Source of the DNA: Candidatus Woesearchaeota archaeon
GTDB taxonomy: Archaea > Nanobdellota > Nanobdellia > Woesearchaeales > JAAOYA01
NCBI GenBank assembly: GCA_018221105.1
Contig: JAAOYA010000001.1
Location: 221,733 to 285,732 of the forward strand
DNA length: 64,000 nt
Direction: 5' to 3'
A model generated the notes under the pieces. That model was not told the DNA's origin. It saw nothing but the letters and a program-made list of their open reading frames with translations, and made no database searches. The first letter of the stretch is position 1; each line of letters starts with the position of its first letter. Positions 52,099 through 63,300 of the stretch are shown one piece after another. The position numbers were made by a program, and so were the translations under genes.

Positions 52099-53658
52099 AT
52101 GGCATTCCCTATTGATCAAACAACTCAAGCAGTCATAACACTTGTCAATAATCCAACAACATTGACTTTACTCTACACTGTTGCAATACTTTTGGGCGGT
52201 TACTTATTTGCACAGATTATTTCCAGAATAATGGGATATTCTTATGGGAAGCGAAAAATCAATACTAAAGAATATAAACTTACTGACAAAGAACATTCTA
52301 AAGCCATAAAACTTGCAAAAAATACTATCATGATAATAACTGTCATTGTAGCATTAATGTACTTGCGAGCCCCTATTGTTGAAAACTTCTTTATGAATAC
52401 TTACGTGTTGATTCCTAATATTTTAACCACTATTTTATTATTAATTCTTGGAATTACTGTTGCTAATTTGTTAATACAATTATTAGAACGTTTTTTTGAA
52501 ACTATCGGATTGACAGATTTTATGAGAGCAACAAAAAATGCTACTTTTAACAGATTTATTTTCATTGCTGCAAAACTGTTCTTGTATGTTTTAGTAATAG
52601 AAATCGCATTATCAATTCTGGGTATTAACTTGCGAATCGTAAGCACTTTTTTATCAGTAGCACTATATATTGTTTTCGGATTATTTTTCGTGTTATTGTT
52701 TTTTGCACTAAAAGAACCTGCAGAAAACATGGCTGCAGGTTTTTACTTGCGAGGGCTTAAAGGCTTTAAAGAAGGACAATTATTGCGTGTTGGCGAGACT
52801 GTTGGCAAAGTAGAACAAATAACTAATCTTGCAACAACTATTAGCGCAGACTCAACTTATACTGTTACTATTCCTAACAAAAAATTATTGAGTGAAGAAT
52901 TGTATTTTAAAACAGCGGGAATTGACTTGCAAACTATTGAAGACTTAAAAAATCATTTTATACCGCAAAAAACTCCTTCTTCTTGCGGTCCGGCAGTTGG
53001 CGAGACTGTACTAAAAATTTTTGGCATCAACAACATTGATCACGACAAAATCTACAAAGGTATTGGTCTTAAAGAAGGTCAAGGTGGCACTGCACCTAAA
53101 GATTTGATACTTTTTTTAGAAAAAGCTACAAAGAAACAAGTGTTGGGCGCTTGGATTGACACTAATCACATGGGAAGCTTGCGTGATGAAACAAAAACTT
53201 GGCTTTCAGAAGGAGGCTTAACAGTTGTAGATTATAAAAAAAGCGTGTTTTTTGCAGAGAGTCGTGGTGGAGCGCATTACGGAGTGTGTGTTGGTGTTGA
53301 CGGCGACGAACTAGTGATTATTGACCCTTCACGCAAAAGTGGCGGAGTGTTCTTGGCAAATTATCGCTTAATGTTTAAAGGGATGGACACCACAAGCAAA
53401 TTGTTCAATGGCAAAAGAGGCTATATTGTTTTCGCACCGAAGGGCACTATAGCACATCATAGAATAGAAGAAGGGCTTATTTATTCAGATATTAGTTTTT
53501 ATGATAAACTATCTAAGACTTTAGAGCGAAAACTTAATGATTTGATTGATAAAACAGAGCTTTTAGAGACAGTGCTGCCCCCAGCACTAAAAAAGTATTT
53601 GGAAAAGAGAAAAGGCAAAGATAAGATTTCTAGACTGTGGAGACCGAAAACTTTATAA
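52099..53658 (+). CDS. MscS-type channel fused to a C39-like cysteine peptidase
   Basis: A 519-residue protein. Residues 1-225 hold about five membrane helices, and 226-275 hold the MscS beta domain (GQLLRVGETVGKVEQI, TVTIPNKKLLSE), as in small mechanosensitive channels. From about 285 a C39/double-glycine-type papain-fold domain follows: SSCGPAVGETVL with Cys296, GAHYGVCVG with His393 and IIDPS with Asp409, a full catalytic triad. The C-terminal 70 residues are a basic helix. C39 domains often process peptides or act on substrates near membranes; the fusion suggests a peptidase tethered to, or gated by, a tension-sensing pore. Confidence 0.8.
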   Translation: MAFPIDQTTQAVITLVNNPTTLTLLYTVAILLGGYLFAQIISRIMGYSYGKRKINTKEYKLTDKEHSKAIKLAKNTIMIITVIVALMYLRAPIVENFFMNTYVLIPNILTTILLLILGITVANLLIQLLERFFETIGLTDFMRATKNATFNRFIFIAAKLFLYVLVIEIALSILGINLRIVSTFLSVALYIVFGLFFVLLFFALKEPAENMAAGFYLRGLKGFKEGQLLRVGETVGKVEQITNLATTISADSTYTVTIPNKKLLSEELYFKTAGIDLQTIEDLKNHFIPQKTPSSCGPAVGETVLKIFGINNIDHDKIYKGIGLKEGQGGTAPKDLILFLEKATKKQVLGAWIDTNHMGSLRDETKTWLSEGGLTVVDYKKSVFFAESRGGAHYGVCVGVDGDELVIIDPSRKSGGVFLANYRLMFKGMDTTSKLFNGKRGYIVFAPKGTIAHHRIEEGLIYSDISFYDKLSKTLERKLNDLIDKTELLETVLPPALKKYLEKRKGKDKISRLWRPKTL

Positions 53659-53661
53659 ATA
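53653..53661 (+). promoter_or_regulatory. TATA box of tfe
   Basis: TTTATAAAT overlapping the stop codon of the MscS-C39 gene. The expected leader from about 53681 to the start is about 80 nt. Confidence 0.5.
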
Positions 53662-53691
53662 GTAAAACACGGTGTTGTATTAGCAGAAAGG

Positions 53692-53713
53692 TCATTATTT
53701 AGTGAAATAATGA
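53692..53713 (+). promoter_or_regulatory. perfect stem-loop in the tfe leader
   Basis: TCATTATTT, loop AGTG, then AAATAATGA: a 9-bp perfect stem with a 4-nt loop, placed about 50 nt before the tfe start and after the likely transcription start. It could be an RNA regulatory hairpin or an operator palindrome. Confidence 0.5.
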
Positions 53714-53762
53714 ATAAATAAGGTATTGTTTCTATACTAAACAACTGGGGTGGATAGAGGCA

Positions 53763-54440
53763 GTGCCGCAAATTAAGCAGAAAATGATTAAGATAACAGC
53801 AAGTCTTATAGAAGAAGTGGTCAGTGAAGTGGCCGGCAAAGACACAATACCACTAGTTAATTTACTAAAAGGCCAAAAAGAAAAGATTTCAGAGTTTAAA
53901 ATCGCTGATGACTTAGACTTAGACATTAAAGAAGTTCGCAACATGCTTTACCGATTGTACAAGCACAACCTAGTGAGTTTTAATCGTAAAAAAGACAAGC
54001 AAAAAGGATGGTATATTTATTATTGGGATTTTAACAAACCACTAATCGAACACTTATATTTCATCATCAAAAAAGACAAGCTTGAAAAACTAAAAGAACG
54101 CTTAGTGCGCGAACAAACTCACAAGTTCTACTTGTGCCCTCGCGGTTGCGTGAGAGCAGATTTTGATCAAGCAACAGAATGGTTTTACAAATGTCCAGAG
54201 TGTGACAGTATAATGCAAGAACAAGATAATGAGCGAACAATAGACCATTTAACAAAACTTATTGCAGAGCTAGAAAACGACCTAAAAAAAGAACGTCAAA
54301 GCTCTATACTAAAAAACGCGAGAAAGAAAACAGCAACAAAAAAAGTTGTGGCACCAAAGAAAACCAGCAAGAAAAAAACCGTTTTAAAGAAAAAAACAAC
54401 TACTTCTAAAAAGAAAATCACCACAAAGAAAAAACGTTAG
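53763..54440 (+). CDS. tfe: transcription factor E (TFE alpha)
   Basis: A 225-residue archaeal general transcription factor that helps open promoters with TBP, TFB and RNA polymerase. It has an N-terminal winged helix (about 1-100; FKIADDLDLDIKEVRNMLYRLYKHNLV), a coiled linker, and a zinc ribbon with Cys125, Cys129, Cys144 and Cys147. The first pair is CPRGC, with three residues between cysteines instead of the usual two. The C-terminal 45 residues are Lys/Thr-rich, an extension not found in classical TFE. Start: GTG at 53763 with GGGGTGG 9 nt upstream. It shows that the standard archaeal initiation machinery is present. Confidence 0.9.
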   Translation: MPQIKQKMIKITASLIEEVVSEVAGKDTIPLVNLLKGQKEKISEFKIADDLDLDIKEVRNMLYRLYKHNLVSFNRKKDKQKGWYIYYWDFNKPLIEHLYFIIKKDKLEKLKERLVREQTHKFYLCPRGCVRADFDQATEWFYKCPECDSIMQEQDNERTIDHLTKLIAELENDLKKERQSSILKNARKKTATKKVVAPKKTSKKKTVLKKKTTTSKKKITTKKKR

Positions 54441-54452
54441 TTTTATTAATAA
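54441..54452 (+). promoter_or_regulatory. TATA box
   Basis: A TTTTATTAATAAG element about 31 nt before the ATG at 54472. Confidence 0.5.
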
Positions 54453-54471
54453 GCTTGCAACTGATTTTCTC

Positions 54472-55362
54472 ATGAACAAGGGGAGTTTAACGGTCATCTG
54501 CATCGCATTAATGATTCTATCAAGCATAGCGGTCAGCGCTTCATGGGAGCTTATCAGCAGCGAACTAGTATTAAAAGAAGGTGATAGCACATTTGTTGGA
54601 GCTTACAGCGTAGAAGTCTATTCTGTAGACGTTGACGAACAAAGCGCTGCACTAAAAATCTATAATACTAACAGAAAAGAAATAAGTCTTGATGACAAAA
54701 TTGTAAAACCTACAAAAGAGTGGGTTTATAGAAACATCAAAGTACAAGCACTAGCAATTTTTGATGATGAAGCAGGTCGTGACACAGTAGTAATAAACAC
54801 ACTATTCGACCAGCAAATAAAAGTATTAAACGAGTTCGTTCCGCCAATAATTAAAGTTGGCGAAGATAATGAAGGAACCTTTGCATATGAAAACACTGGC
54901 GAACCAGTAAACCTTAAAATAATCTTTTACCCACAAAACAAACTAGTAATCAATCCAGACCAAGCAGTATTGCGATTGGCAAAAGGCGAGCGAGGAGAAG
55001 TAGATTTTAACCTGTACACTAACAAAACAGGCAATTATTCACTGCGAGTTCGCGTAATGCAAGACGACTTGCAAGTAATGCAAATGTTTTATAGCACGCT
55101 AGCAGTAGTAGATCTCTCAAGCAAATCAATAACAAAAGAAATAAACTCCGACAGTACAGCTCCAATAATCACAGGCGCAGCAACACTTGAACCACAAGAC
55201 GTAATAGTACAAGACGTCAAAGTAGTAGATCAAAGCAGTGGTTTAGAAATAATAGAATACGAAGAAAACGATGGTAAATCACGAATGCCACAAGTCATTG
55301 GAGTAACACTGCTAATAATAGCCTTTCTAGTAATAGTAAGTGCACTACGAAAAAAAGTATGA
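54472..55362 (+). CDS. exported membrane-anchored protein, 296 aa
   Basis: The signal peptide (MNKGSLTVICIALMILSSIAVSA, 1-23) is followed by a beta-rich extracellular part with two immunoglobulin-like modules (KLIINPDQAVLRLAKGERGEVDFNLYTN-type strands near 160-190). A membrane helix (VIGVTLLIIAFLVIVSAL at about 273-290) and RKKV complete the anchor. No enzymatic motif is seen. It probably belongs to the envelope, like the surface proteins at 47.8 and 57.4 kb. Codon choice is A-ending, as in the following two genes. Confidence 0.65.
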   Translation: MNKGSLTVICIALMILSSIAVSASWELISSELVLKEGDSTFVGAYSVEVYSVDVDEQSAALKIYNTNRKEISLDDKIVKPTKEWVYRNIKVQALAIFDDEAGRDTVVINTLFDQQIKVLNEFVPPIIKVGEDNEGTFAYENTGEPVNLKIIFYPQNKLVINPDQAVLRLAKGERGEVDFNLYTNKTGNYSLRVRVMQDDLQVMQMFYSTLAVVDLSSKSITKEINSDSTAPIITGAATLEPQDVIVQDVKVVDQSSGLEIIEYEENDGKSRMPQVIGVTLLIIAFLVIVSALRKKV

Positions 55363-55374
55363 TGTTGTGAATAA

Positions 55375-55384
55375 TTTTAAATAC
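55375..55384 (+). promoter_or_regulatory. TATA box
   Basis: TTTTAAATAC, 31 nt before the ATG at 55407. Confidence 0.5.
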
Positions 55385-55406
55385 TTGTTCTACACAACAG
55401 TGTGTT

Positions 55407-55634
55407 ATGGCAATCAATGAAACAATAATAGTATTAGAGCCTATACTAAAACCATTGCAGTTTATTGTAAATTCATTAAAATTCTTAGTAGGAGGAATAT
55501 TTGGCTTATACGTAATAATGGTAGCGATGAAATACATTGAAGCACGCCAGAATCGCAAGATACTACAAAGCATCCTTAATGAATTGCGCCATTTAAACAA
55601 GAAACCAACAACTAAGAAAAAAACAAAAAAATGA
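55407..55634 (+). CDS. small membrane protein, 75 aa
   Basis: A 75-residue protein with one or two hydrophobic segments (about 10-48; VNSLKFLVGGIFGLYVIMVAMKYI split around residue 30), then a basic tail (KKPTTKKKTKK). The stop codon overlaps the ArgS start (ATGA), so it is co-translated with argS. No family is recognised. Confidence 0.6.
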   Translation: MAINETIIVLEPILKPLQFIVNSLKFLVGGIFGLYVIMVAMKYIEARQNRKILQSILNELRHLNKKPTTKKKTKK

Positions 55635-57295
55635 ATTATAAAAATACAATAATAAAATTATTGAAAACAAAAAGTTTGAAAGTTGATCAAATAGAAATAC
55701 CTCCAGACTCATCATTTGGCGATTTTGCAGTACCATGTTTTATCCTCGCTAAAGAATTAAAAAAAAGTCCAGACCATATTGCAAAACATTTTGCAAAAAC
55801 TTTGAAATTATCAAAAGAATTTATCAAAGTTGAAGCAGTAGGACCATATCTGAATTTTTTTGTTGAGCGAAACAATTTTTTTGAAAACGCGTTAACAGAA
55901 AAACCAAATTTTAAGGTTGGAAAATCACAAAAAATTGTCAACGAGTTCTCTTCACCTAACACTAACAAGCCATTGCACTTAGGCCACATACGCAATAACT
56001 TGCTTGGTGAGAGCGTCAGCAAACTATTAGAAAAAACAGATAATACAGTAATTCGAACTTGTTTAGTAAACGATCGCGGCATCCACATTTCAAAATCAAT
56101 GCTAGCGTATCAAAAGTTTGGAAAAAATAAAGCTCCAAACAAAAAAAGCGATCATTTTGTTGGCGACTGGTATGTTCGCTACAATACTGAAGCACTAAAA
56201 AAACCAGAAATTGAGCAAGAGGCTCAAGCAATGCTTGTAGACTGGGAAAAAAATGATAATAAAGTCCGGGCTCTTTGGAAAAAAATGAACACTTGGGTGT
56301 ACGCTGGTTTTAATGAAACTTACAAAAAATTAGGCATCAAATTTGACAAAACATACTATGAAAGCGACCATTATGACAAAGGCAAAAAAATAGTTAGTGA
56401 CGCTTTGAAAAAAAACATTTTTTACACAGATGATGACGGTAACGTGTTAGCACCACTAAAAAAACATGGTTTGCCGGCTGACAAAGTGGTGCTGCGCTCT
56501 GACGGTACATCAGTTTACATCACACAAGACATTTACTTGGCAAAACAAAAACATGACGATTACAAGCCTGCAAAATCAATTTATGTTGTTGGCAGCGAGC
56601 AAAAACTACACTTTCGACAACTCTTTAAAATCTTGCAACTTTTAGGAATGGCAAAATTTTGGGATTTATATCACTTATCATACGGCATGGTTTACTTGCC
56701 ACAAGGCAAAATGAAAAGTCGTGAAGGAACAGTAATTGACGCAGACGATTTAATAGAACAAATGACTAGTTTAGCAAAAAAAGAAGTGTTAAAGCGTTAC
56801 AAAAAACTAGACAAGCTAGAAGTTGAAAAACGCGCTAATGCTATTGGTCTTTCAGCCCTAAAATTTTTCATGTTAAAAATTGACCCTTCAAAAGACATGA
56901 CCTACAATCCTACCGAAAGTATTAGTTTTGAGGGTGAGACAGGACCATACGTGCAATACACTTACGCGCGTATAAAAAGCATCATCAGAAAAGCAGGGAA
57001 AAAACCTTCAAAAATTAAAGTTGAAAAAGTCAGTGATAAAGAATTTGCCCTGGCAAAAAAACTTTCTGGTTATTCTGCTGCTGTGCAAGACGCCGCATTG
57101 CATTATAAACCTTCAACAATTTGTCATTACTTGCTTGATTTATGTCAAAGTTTTAACAACTTTTACGCTGACCACCCTGTGATTAGTAGTGATAAAAATG
57201 TTATGAACAAACGATTATTATTAATCTCTAAAATTGCAAGTACGATAAAAGACAGTCTAGCAGTTTTAGGAATTGAAGTTCTTGAACAAATGTAA
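55631..57295 (+). CDS. argS: arginyl-tRNA synthetase
   Basis: A 554-residue class I synthetase that charges tRNA-Arg. It has the N-terminal Add-1 domain (1-95), HLGH at 116-119 in NKPLHLGHIRNN, the central YITQDIYLAKQK block, a KMSKS-like KMKSREG at 360-366, and a DALR-type anticodon-binding helical domain to the end (YFQYTYARIKSI-like segment). Length and domain order are complete. The start overlaps the stop of the small membrane protein by 4 bp. Confidence 0.95.
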   Translation: MNYKNTIIKLLKTKSLKVDQIEIPPDSSFGDFAVPCFILAKELKKSPDHIAKHFAKTLKLSKEFIKVEAVGPYLNFFVERNNFFENALTEKPNFKVGKSQKIVNEFSSPNTNKPLHLGHIRNNLLGESVSKLLEKTDNTVIRTCLVNDRGIHISKSMLAYQKFGKNKAPNKKSDHFVGDWYVRYNTEALKKPEIEQEAQAMLVDWEKNDNKVRALWKKMNTWVYAGFNETYKKLGIKFDKTYYESDHYDKGKKIVSDALKKNIFYTDDDGNVLAPLKKHGLPADKVVLRSDGTSVYITQDIYLAKQKHDDYKPAKSIYVVGSEQKLHFRQLFKILQLLGMAKFWDLYHLSYGMVYLPQGKMKSREGTVIDADDLIEQMTSLAKKEVLKRYKKLDKLEVEKRANAIGLSALKFFMLKIDPSKDMTYNPTESISFEGETGPYVQYTYARIKSIIRKAGKKPSKIKVEKVSDKEFALAKKLSGYSAAVQDAALHYKPSTICHYLLDLCQSFNNFYADHPVISSDKNVMNKRLLLISKIASTIKDSLAVLGIEVLEQM

Positions 57296-57325
57296 AACAC
57301 CTTCTTCGACGATATTTTTTAGAAA

Positions 57326-57336
57326 ACTATATAAAG
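57326..57336 (+). promoter_or_regulatory. TATA box of the giant surface protein
   Basis: ACTATATAAAG, whose first base is 28 nt before the ATG at 57354, the leaderless spacing of this genome. Confidence 0.55.
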
Positions 57337-57353
57337 CACTATCGTCAAAAATA

Positions 57354-60300
57354 ATGTTAAGGGAGACTAAGGGTGTAGTGCATTACACAAACAAAGAAAA
57401 CTAGCTACAGTAATGTAAGTAACAGTAGCAAGCATAACAGATTCTTAGCGTTAGCAACAACGCTCTTCTTTTTGATAATATTGTCTTTTTCTGTAAGTGC
57501 AACAAATTATTATGTGAATAATAACGCGTCAGGAACTAATAATGGTAGTGATTGGAATAACGCGTGGGAGAGTTTTGCAGATATTGCTTGGGGCAGTATT
57601 AACCCTGGAGATTACATTTATGTTAGTGGGGGGAGCACTAACAAAACATATAATTCAAGATTAGTTGTTGGGGCTAGCGGAAACGCCACGCACCATATAA
57701 CCATCAAAGTCGGCCAAGACACAGGGCACAATGGCAAGGCAATAATAACAGACTCGACAGCGTTCTACACAAGTATAAAAATAGAAGACCAACACGACAT
57801 CATAATTGATGGAAGAGTCGAAAATGGTACAGGTCAAAACTTTATTCTTAAAGGCTCGGACGCTGGAGGGGTGTATGTTTTAGATAACGTCACAAACATA
57901 AGATTAAGCTACTTGGACATATACAATAATTCTGGGCACGGAATCAACATTATAATCAGAGAACAAAACGGGACAATACAAGTTGATAACTCCAAAATTC
58001 ATGATAACAAAGCAGGAATAAACGTTACCGTAACACAATTATGGATTCATCACAACGCAGATGGTGGAAGAGGAAACAATTATTCAAGAATCTTAATACA
58101 CGATAACAAAATTTTTGATTTTTCTGGTGATGCTGTGAAACTAGATTTTGACGGAGTCGATTTTTATGATAACGAAGTTTTTAATCGTTCTATAAGAACT
58201 AATGATCACATTGATGGAATACAAGGAAACGGTGATTGGAGATATTGGAGGATTTACAATAATTACTTCCATGACTTTAACAGATTAGATCAAGAAGACG
58301 AATACAACGCGTGGATACGATACGGAGACGCGTTTGGAGCTGGCAACAATATTAGCAACATCTTGATTTACAATAACATTTTTGAAGAGACAAGACCACC
58401 TCCTCCAGGAACAGTTTTTAGAGGTTTAGAAATCGCGATACAAGCACCACACGTAAACACAGTGATTGTCGCAAACAATGTTTTACTAGGAAATCCAACA
58501 AATTCTATACTTATTGACTTTTTTAGAAGCGTTGGAGAAGGATACGCAACTGACGAAAACACATCCAATGTTATAGTAGCAAACAACATAATTATAGATA
58601 GCTCCTCAGAAGCAGGCAGCACAATTGGGTGGGACCTAGGAACAACATCTGATAATATAACAATAGGTTCATTTGGAGATAATGTAAGTTTTATAGTAGA
58701 TAACAACATTATATACGCAAGCAACGCTTCATACTCAACAGACATGGACGGGACAAGTTATTCAACAGCAAAATCAAATAGTGGAGTACAAAATAATGAT
58801 GCGGGCAGTCCAATAAATCCTGATCTAAATATTTCATATTATCCTTATACAAACTCTTCAGCAATCGACGCCGGATTTAACTTATCAACTTATTTCACAA
58901 ACGACTTCGACGGTGTAACTAGATCACAAGGATTAGGTTGGGATATAGGAGTGTTTGAGAGCAATTACACAGCCGGTGTTTGCGAGAACGTATCCGTTTT
59001 ATGTGTTAATTGGGATGGGAGCGCAGAGTATACAACAGTCCAATCCGCAGCGAATGTTGCGAGTGCTGGCGACACAGTTCTGGTTTATAACGGTTATTAT
59101 GATGAGAGTGTCACGTTTAATAATAATGGTAATATAACACATCCTTTACTTGTTAAAGCAATAGACAATGATACTATTGTTCGACGTTTTGACATAAATC
59201 GCAATTATGTTACTATTGAAGGTTTTACTTTAACAGGTCATACTGTAGCGTACCAGGGAACTGTTAATATTAGAGACACAGTTAATAATATTCAAATAAT
59301 CAATAATAGTTTTGTTAATCAATCACACGATATTTACAGTGTTTATTTTGCTAATGGTGGAACAAATCCTTCTAGCTCAGCAAGTGATTGTTTAATCAAA
59401 GATAATGTTTTTGACAATCAAGAATCTTTAATTAACAGTTTTAATGCTTCTCACATGTTAAATCTCATGGGAGTGAATAACACTGTTGAAAACAATGTTT
59501 TCAAGTATTCTGCAGGCGCGGACGCGATAAGAATATTTGGCGCTAATCACACTATTAGAAATAACACTTTTACACATATAGAAGAAGTTCCTTACAATGG
59601 TAACCACGCAGACATCATCCAAACATTTGGATCAAACGGGCATGCTAGTTATGGACACGTATTCGAAAACAATTTTGTATATGATTGTGCAGAGGTGCAA
59701 CTTGGACAAGTAACTCAAGATTGTGGTCCTGGAGGGACTAACTGCACTAATAGGACCGATGTTAACGGGCTTATTGATTCAATCACCGGAGAAAACATTA
59801 CAGACACTTCGCAATCCTGGAGTGTTGATAACTGGAATGATATATACGTAGTTCACATACTTAACGGTAGCGCTAACGGAGCTATTTATTTAATAAAAGA
59901 CACCCAGTCAGACACTTTAACATTATCACATATCAATAATTCGATTGCAAACTTAACAAATGACGGCGTTTTAGCAGGAGATTATTATCAGATACACACT
60001 CGAATTGGCTGGATGACTTTTAGAAACAATATTTATGTTAACATGGGGTATCTTGCCGGAGGCGATTTTAACAACGTAGCACCTCACATGTACTGGTACA
60101 ACAACATTTTTTACAACAGTACAAGCACACAACCTAACGTATTAGATTTCGCAAGACATGATTGGGGAATAGCTGATCATGCAATCATAAAAAATAATGT
60201 GTTTTTAAAATCCGGAAACGTTCCTTCTAATCCAACAAGAGGATTCTACGATTTTTACGGCACAAGAGTAATCGATGTCGGAGCCCCTATAGGATATGAT

Positions 60301-63300
60301 ACTTCTAACAATTACTTTGGCGGACCAAACTACGCAGAAAAAACAATCAATGAATCAAACGCTGTTAACGGAAGCAACCCATACTTTGTAAACGAAGGAG
60401 GAATCACTAAACAAGACTGGATGTTACTTAGCAACAGCACATTAATAGACTCTGGAGCAACAATAACAACTTTCAACTACGACACATTCCTGACAACACG
60501 ACCGCAAGGTAGTGGTTGGGACATCGGAGCTTATGAATTTTTAGGCAATGCTTCTTTCCTACCTATTTATTCTAATTTTAATGGTGCGACTACTAACTTT
60601 AGTTCGCACAATAGTTCTAGTATTCAAAACGTTTCTAGTCTTGTTTTGGAGATTGTTGGTTTTGGAAAGATAGAGTTTAATCAATGGGTTAATGTAAGCG
60701 GTGCCAATTTGGATCGTGATGTGCTCATTCAAAACAAGTTGATTGGTGTTGATAGTGTTCTAGAACCACGCCTCAATAAGAGCGCTACAATCACTTTTTA
60801 CAACATTGAATACTCCAATCCTATAGTATACAAGGATGGTGTTGTTTTTACAACTTATAATTACACATTAACAGGAACTAATCTCAGTTTAAACGTTAGC
60901 AGTTTTTCAAATTTCACTGCTGGCAGTAATGCTAATCTGACAATTTTCGATGATACTGACGGCACAACAAAGTACACTGGCGAGATTGTAACGTTTTACG
61001 CGAATTATACTAATAGCACGAGCGGTTCTTTGATTACTGGAGCTTCTTGTAACATAACTTTTAATGGCACTTGGTTTTCAATGAATGAAACACCAAGTAT
61101 TTACGAGTACAATAACACTTTCACGACTAATGGAACATATTTATTCAATGTAACATGTGCTAAAACTGGTTTTGATACTTTGAACTTGACGGACAATTAT
61201 GTTATAAATTCCAGTAACATAAATTGTAATAATTGTTCTGATTGTTCTAGTAAACTACAAAATTCAAGCAATGAAAATAGCACTGTGTTCCTTGCTCAAG
61301 ACATTCTAAATTACGATGGTGATTGTGTTGAGTTTGGCGGCGCAGATAATATTAATTTTAGTTGTAATGGTTTCACACTAGAAGGTATTGGCAGTAATTG
61401 GAATAGTGAAGGAATACTAGCCAGTAATTCAGACAATGTTGCCATAATTGATTGTCCAAATATTACAGGTTGGGCTAATGGGATAGTCGTCACAAACGCG
61501 GATAGTGTTTTAGTAAGAAATGTGTCAACTATTAATAATCTACAAGCAGGATTAGACTTGAGCACGGACAATAGTGTATATGAAAGCATAAACTCTAGCT
61601 ATAACGGTCAAAGAGGGATTTACCTTACTTATTCAGACGGAAACATAGTCAATAACACTGAATTAAAAGAAAATGATAATTATGATTTAGATTTTGGCAC
61701 TAACGGACCACAGGATTGTGATAACACTTTTGAAAATATTTCTATCTCTGGTGACAGACCTTTAGGTTTTTACAATGATACTGTTAATCTGCAAGACCAG
61801 GAGTATTCTCTTTTAATTCTTTGTGATGCTGATAACAGCAATTTGACCAATATTACAGTTAAAGGCTCTAACGCATTAAATAATAACTACTTCAAAACAT
61901 TATTTGTTGATAATTCAACTTTTACTAATATTAATTCATCAAATAATTATGAAGGTGTTTACATTTATTATTCTAATAATAACACCTTTGATAATATAAT
62001 AGCCAATAACAACGCAGACGATGGCATTCTTTTGCGAGACTCGCAAGATAATAACATATCAAACGCAACATTGATAAATAATCAGTACGGATTCAGATTT
62101 CGTGGCTGGAACGATCCAAGCACAAATAATATCATAAGAGATTCGATTGTTCAAAACGCAACAAATAGCAGTATCAATTTTTTAATGAATTCCTATGCTG
62201 TTACAAACAACTATTTTTACAACAACATTTTCAATAGCACACTAAATTTTTACTCAGACAATATCAATCACAGTCCAAACTATTTCAACACAACACTAAC
62301 AGTTGGCACTAACATCATCGGCGGCAGCAATATTGGAGGTAATTTTTGGGCACAACCAAACGGGCAAGGCTGGAGTGAAAATTGCTCCGATAGTAACGGC
62401 GATGGAATTTGCGAAGCACAATATGACTTAGCAATCAACAACACTGACTATTTGCCATTAACACTTAACGGAGCGTCTCCAATAATTACTCTAAACAACC
62501 CGCCTAATGGTTCAAGCATTGTCAACAATTATCAATTGTTAAACGCTACAGTTACCAGCGAGGGCAATAATTCAATAACAGCAAAACTACTTGGATATTA
62601 TGCTGACGAAATAAATCCAAGCGAAGAAACAGGACTTGTTTTCTTAATGCACTTAAACAACAATAGTGATATTGGAGAGAATGACACTGTTTTTGTTGAC
62701 GAATCAGGATTAGGTAATAATGGTACCTGTGGCGATCCATCGCTTACTAATTGGACAACTTATTGCCCAACACTAAACACTAATGGAAAATTCTACAATA
62801 GTTATTTGTTTGATGGAGAAAACCAAGACGAAGCAATCTTAGTGCTTGATGACCCAACTATATCCGGACTCTCCGAGATAACTGTTAGTGTTTGGATTTA
62901 TCCGACAGAACACCCTGTTGATTGTTACGGTATTTCATGCTATAATACTATTGTCACAAAAGGTAATTACACAGAAGATAGGGAGTTCAGACTAAGATAT
63001 GAAGATGTAGGGGATGGTTTTAATGGCTATGTATGGCATGTTAGTGGTAACGGTAGTGACCCCGACACTAACGAAACACGAATTAATGTCTCAGAAGTTT
63101 CGTTAAACGAGTGGCATCACCTAGTAGGCACTTGGACAAATACTACGGGCCAGTTACGCTTTTACTTAGATGGTACACTAAAACATACAGACTATTACTC
63201 TGCCAGCAGCATTTTTGATGGATCAGCTCATCTTGCTATTGGTAGCAGCAGTGATAACGGCGGTGGCGGCGCCAGCCCTAATAATATAGATGATTATAGG

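Noticed and set aside
58368..58745. Minus-strand ORF of 125 codons inside the giant surface gene
   Set aside because: A shadow of the long Asn-rich frame; no start signal or recognised product.
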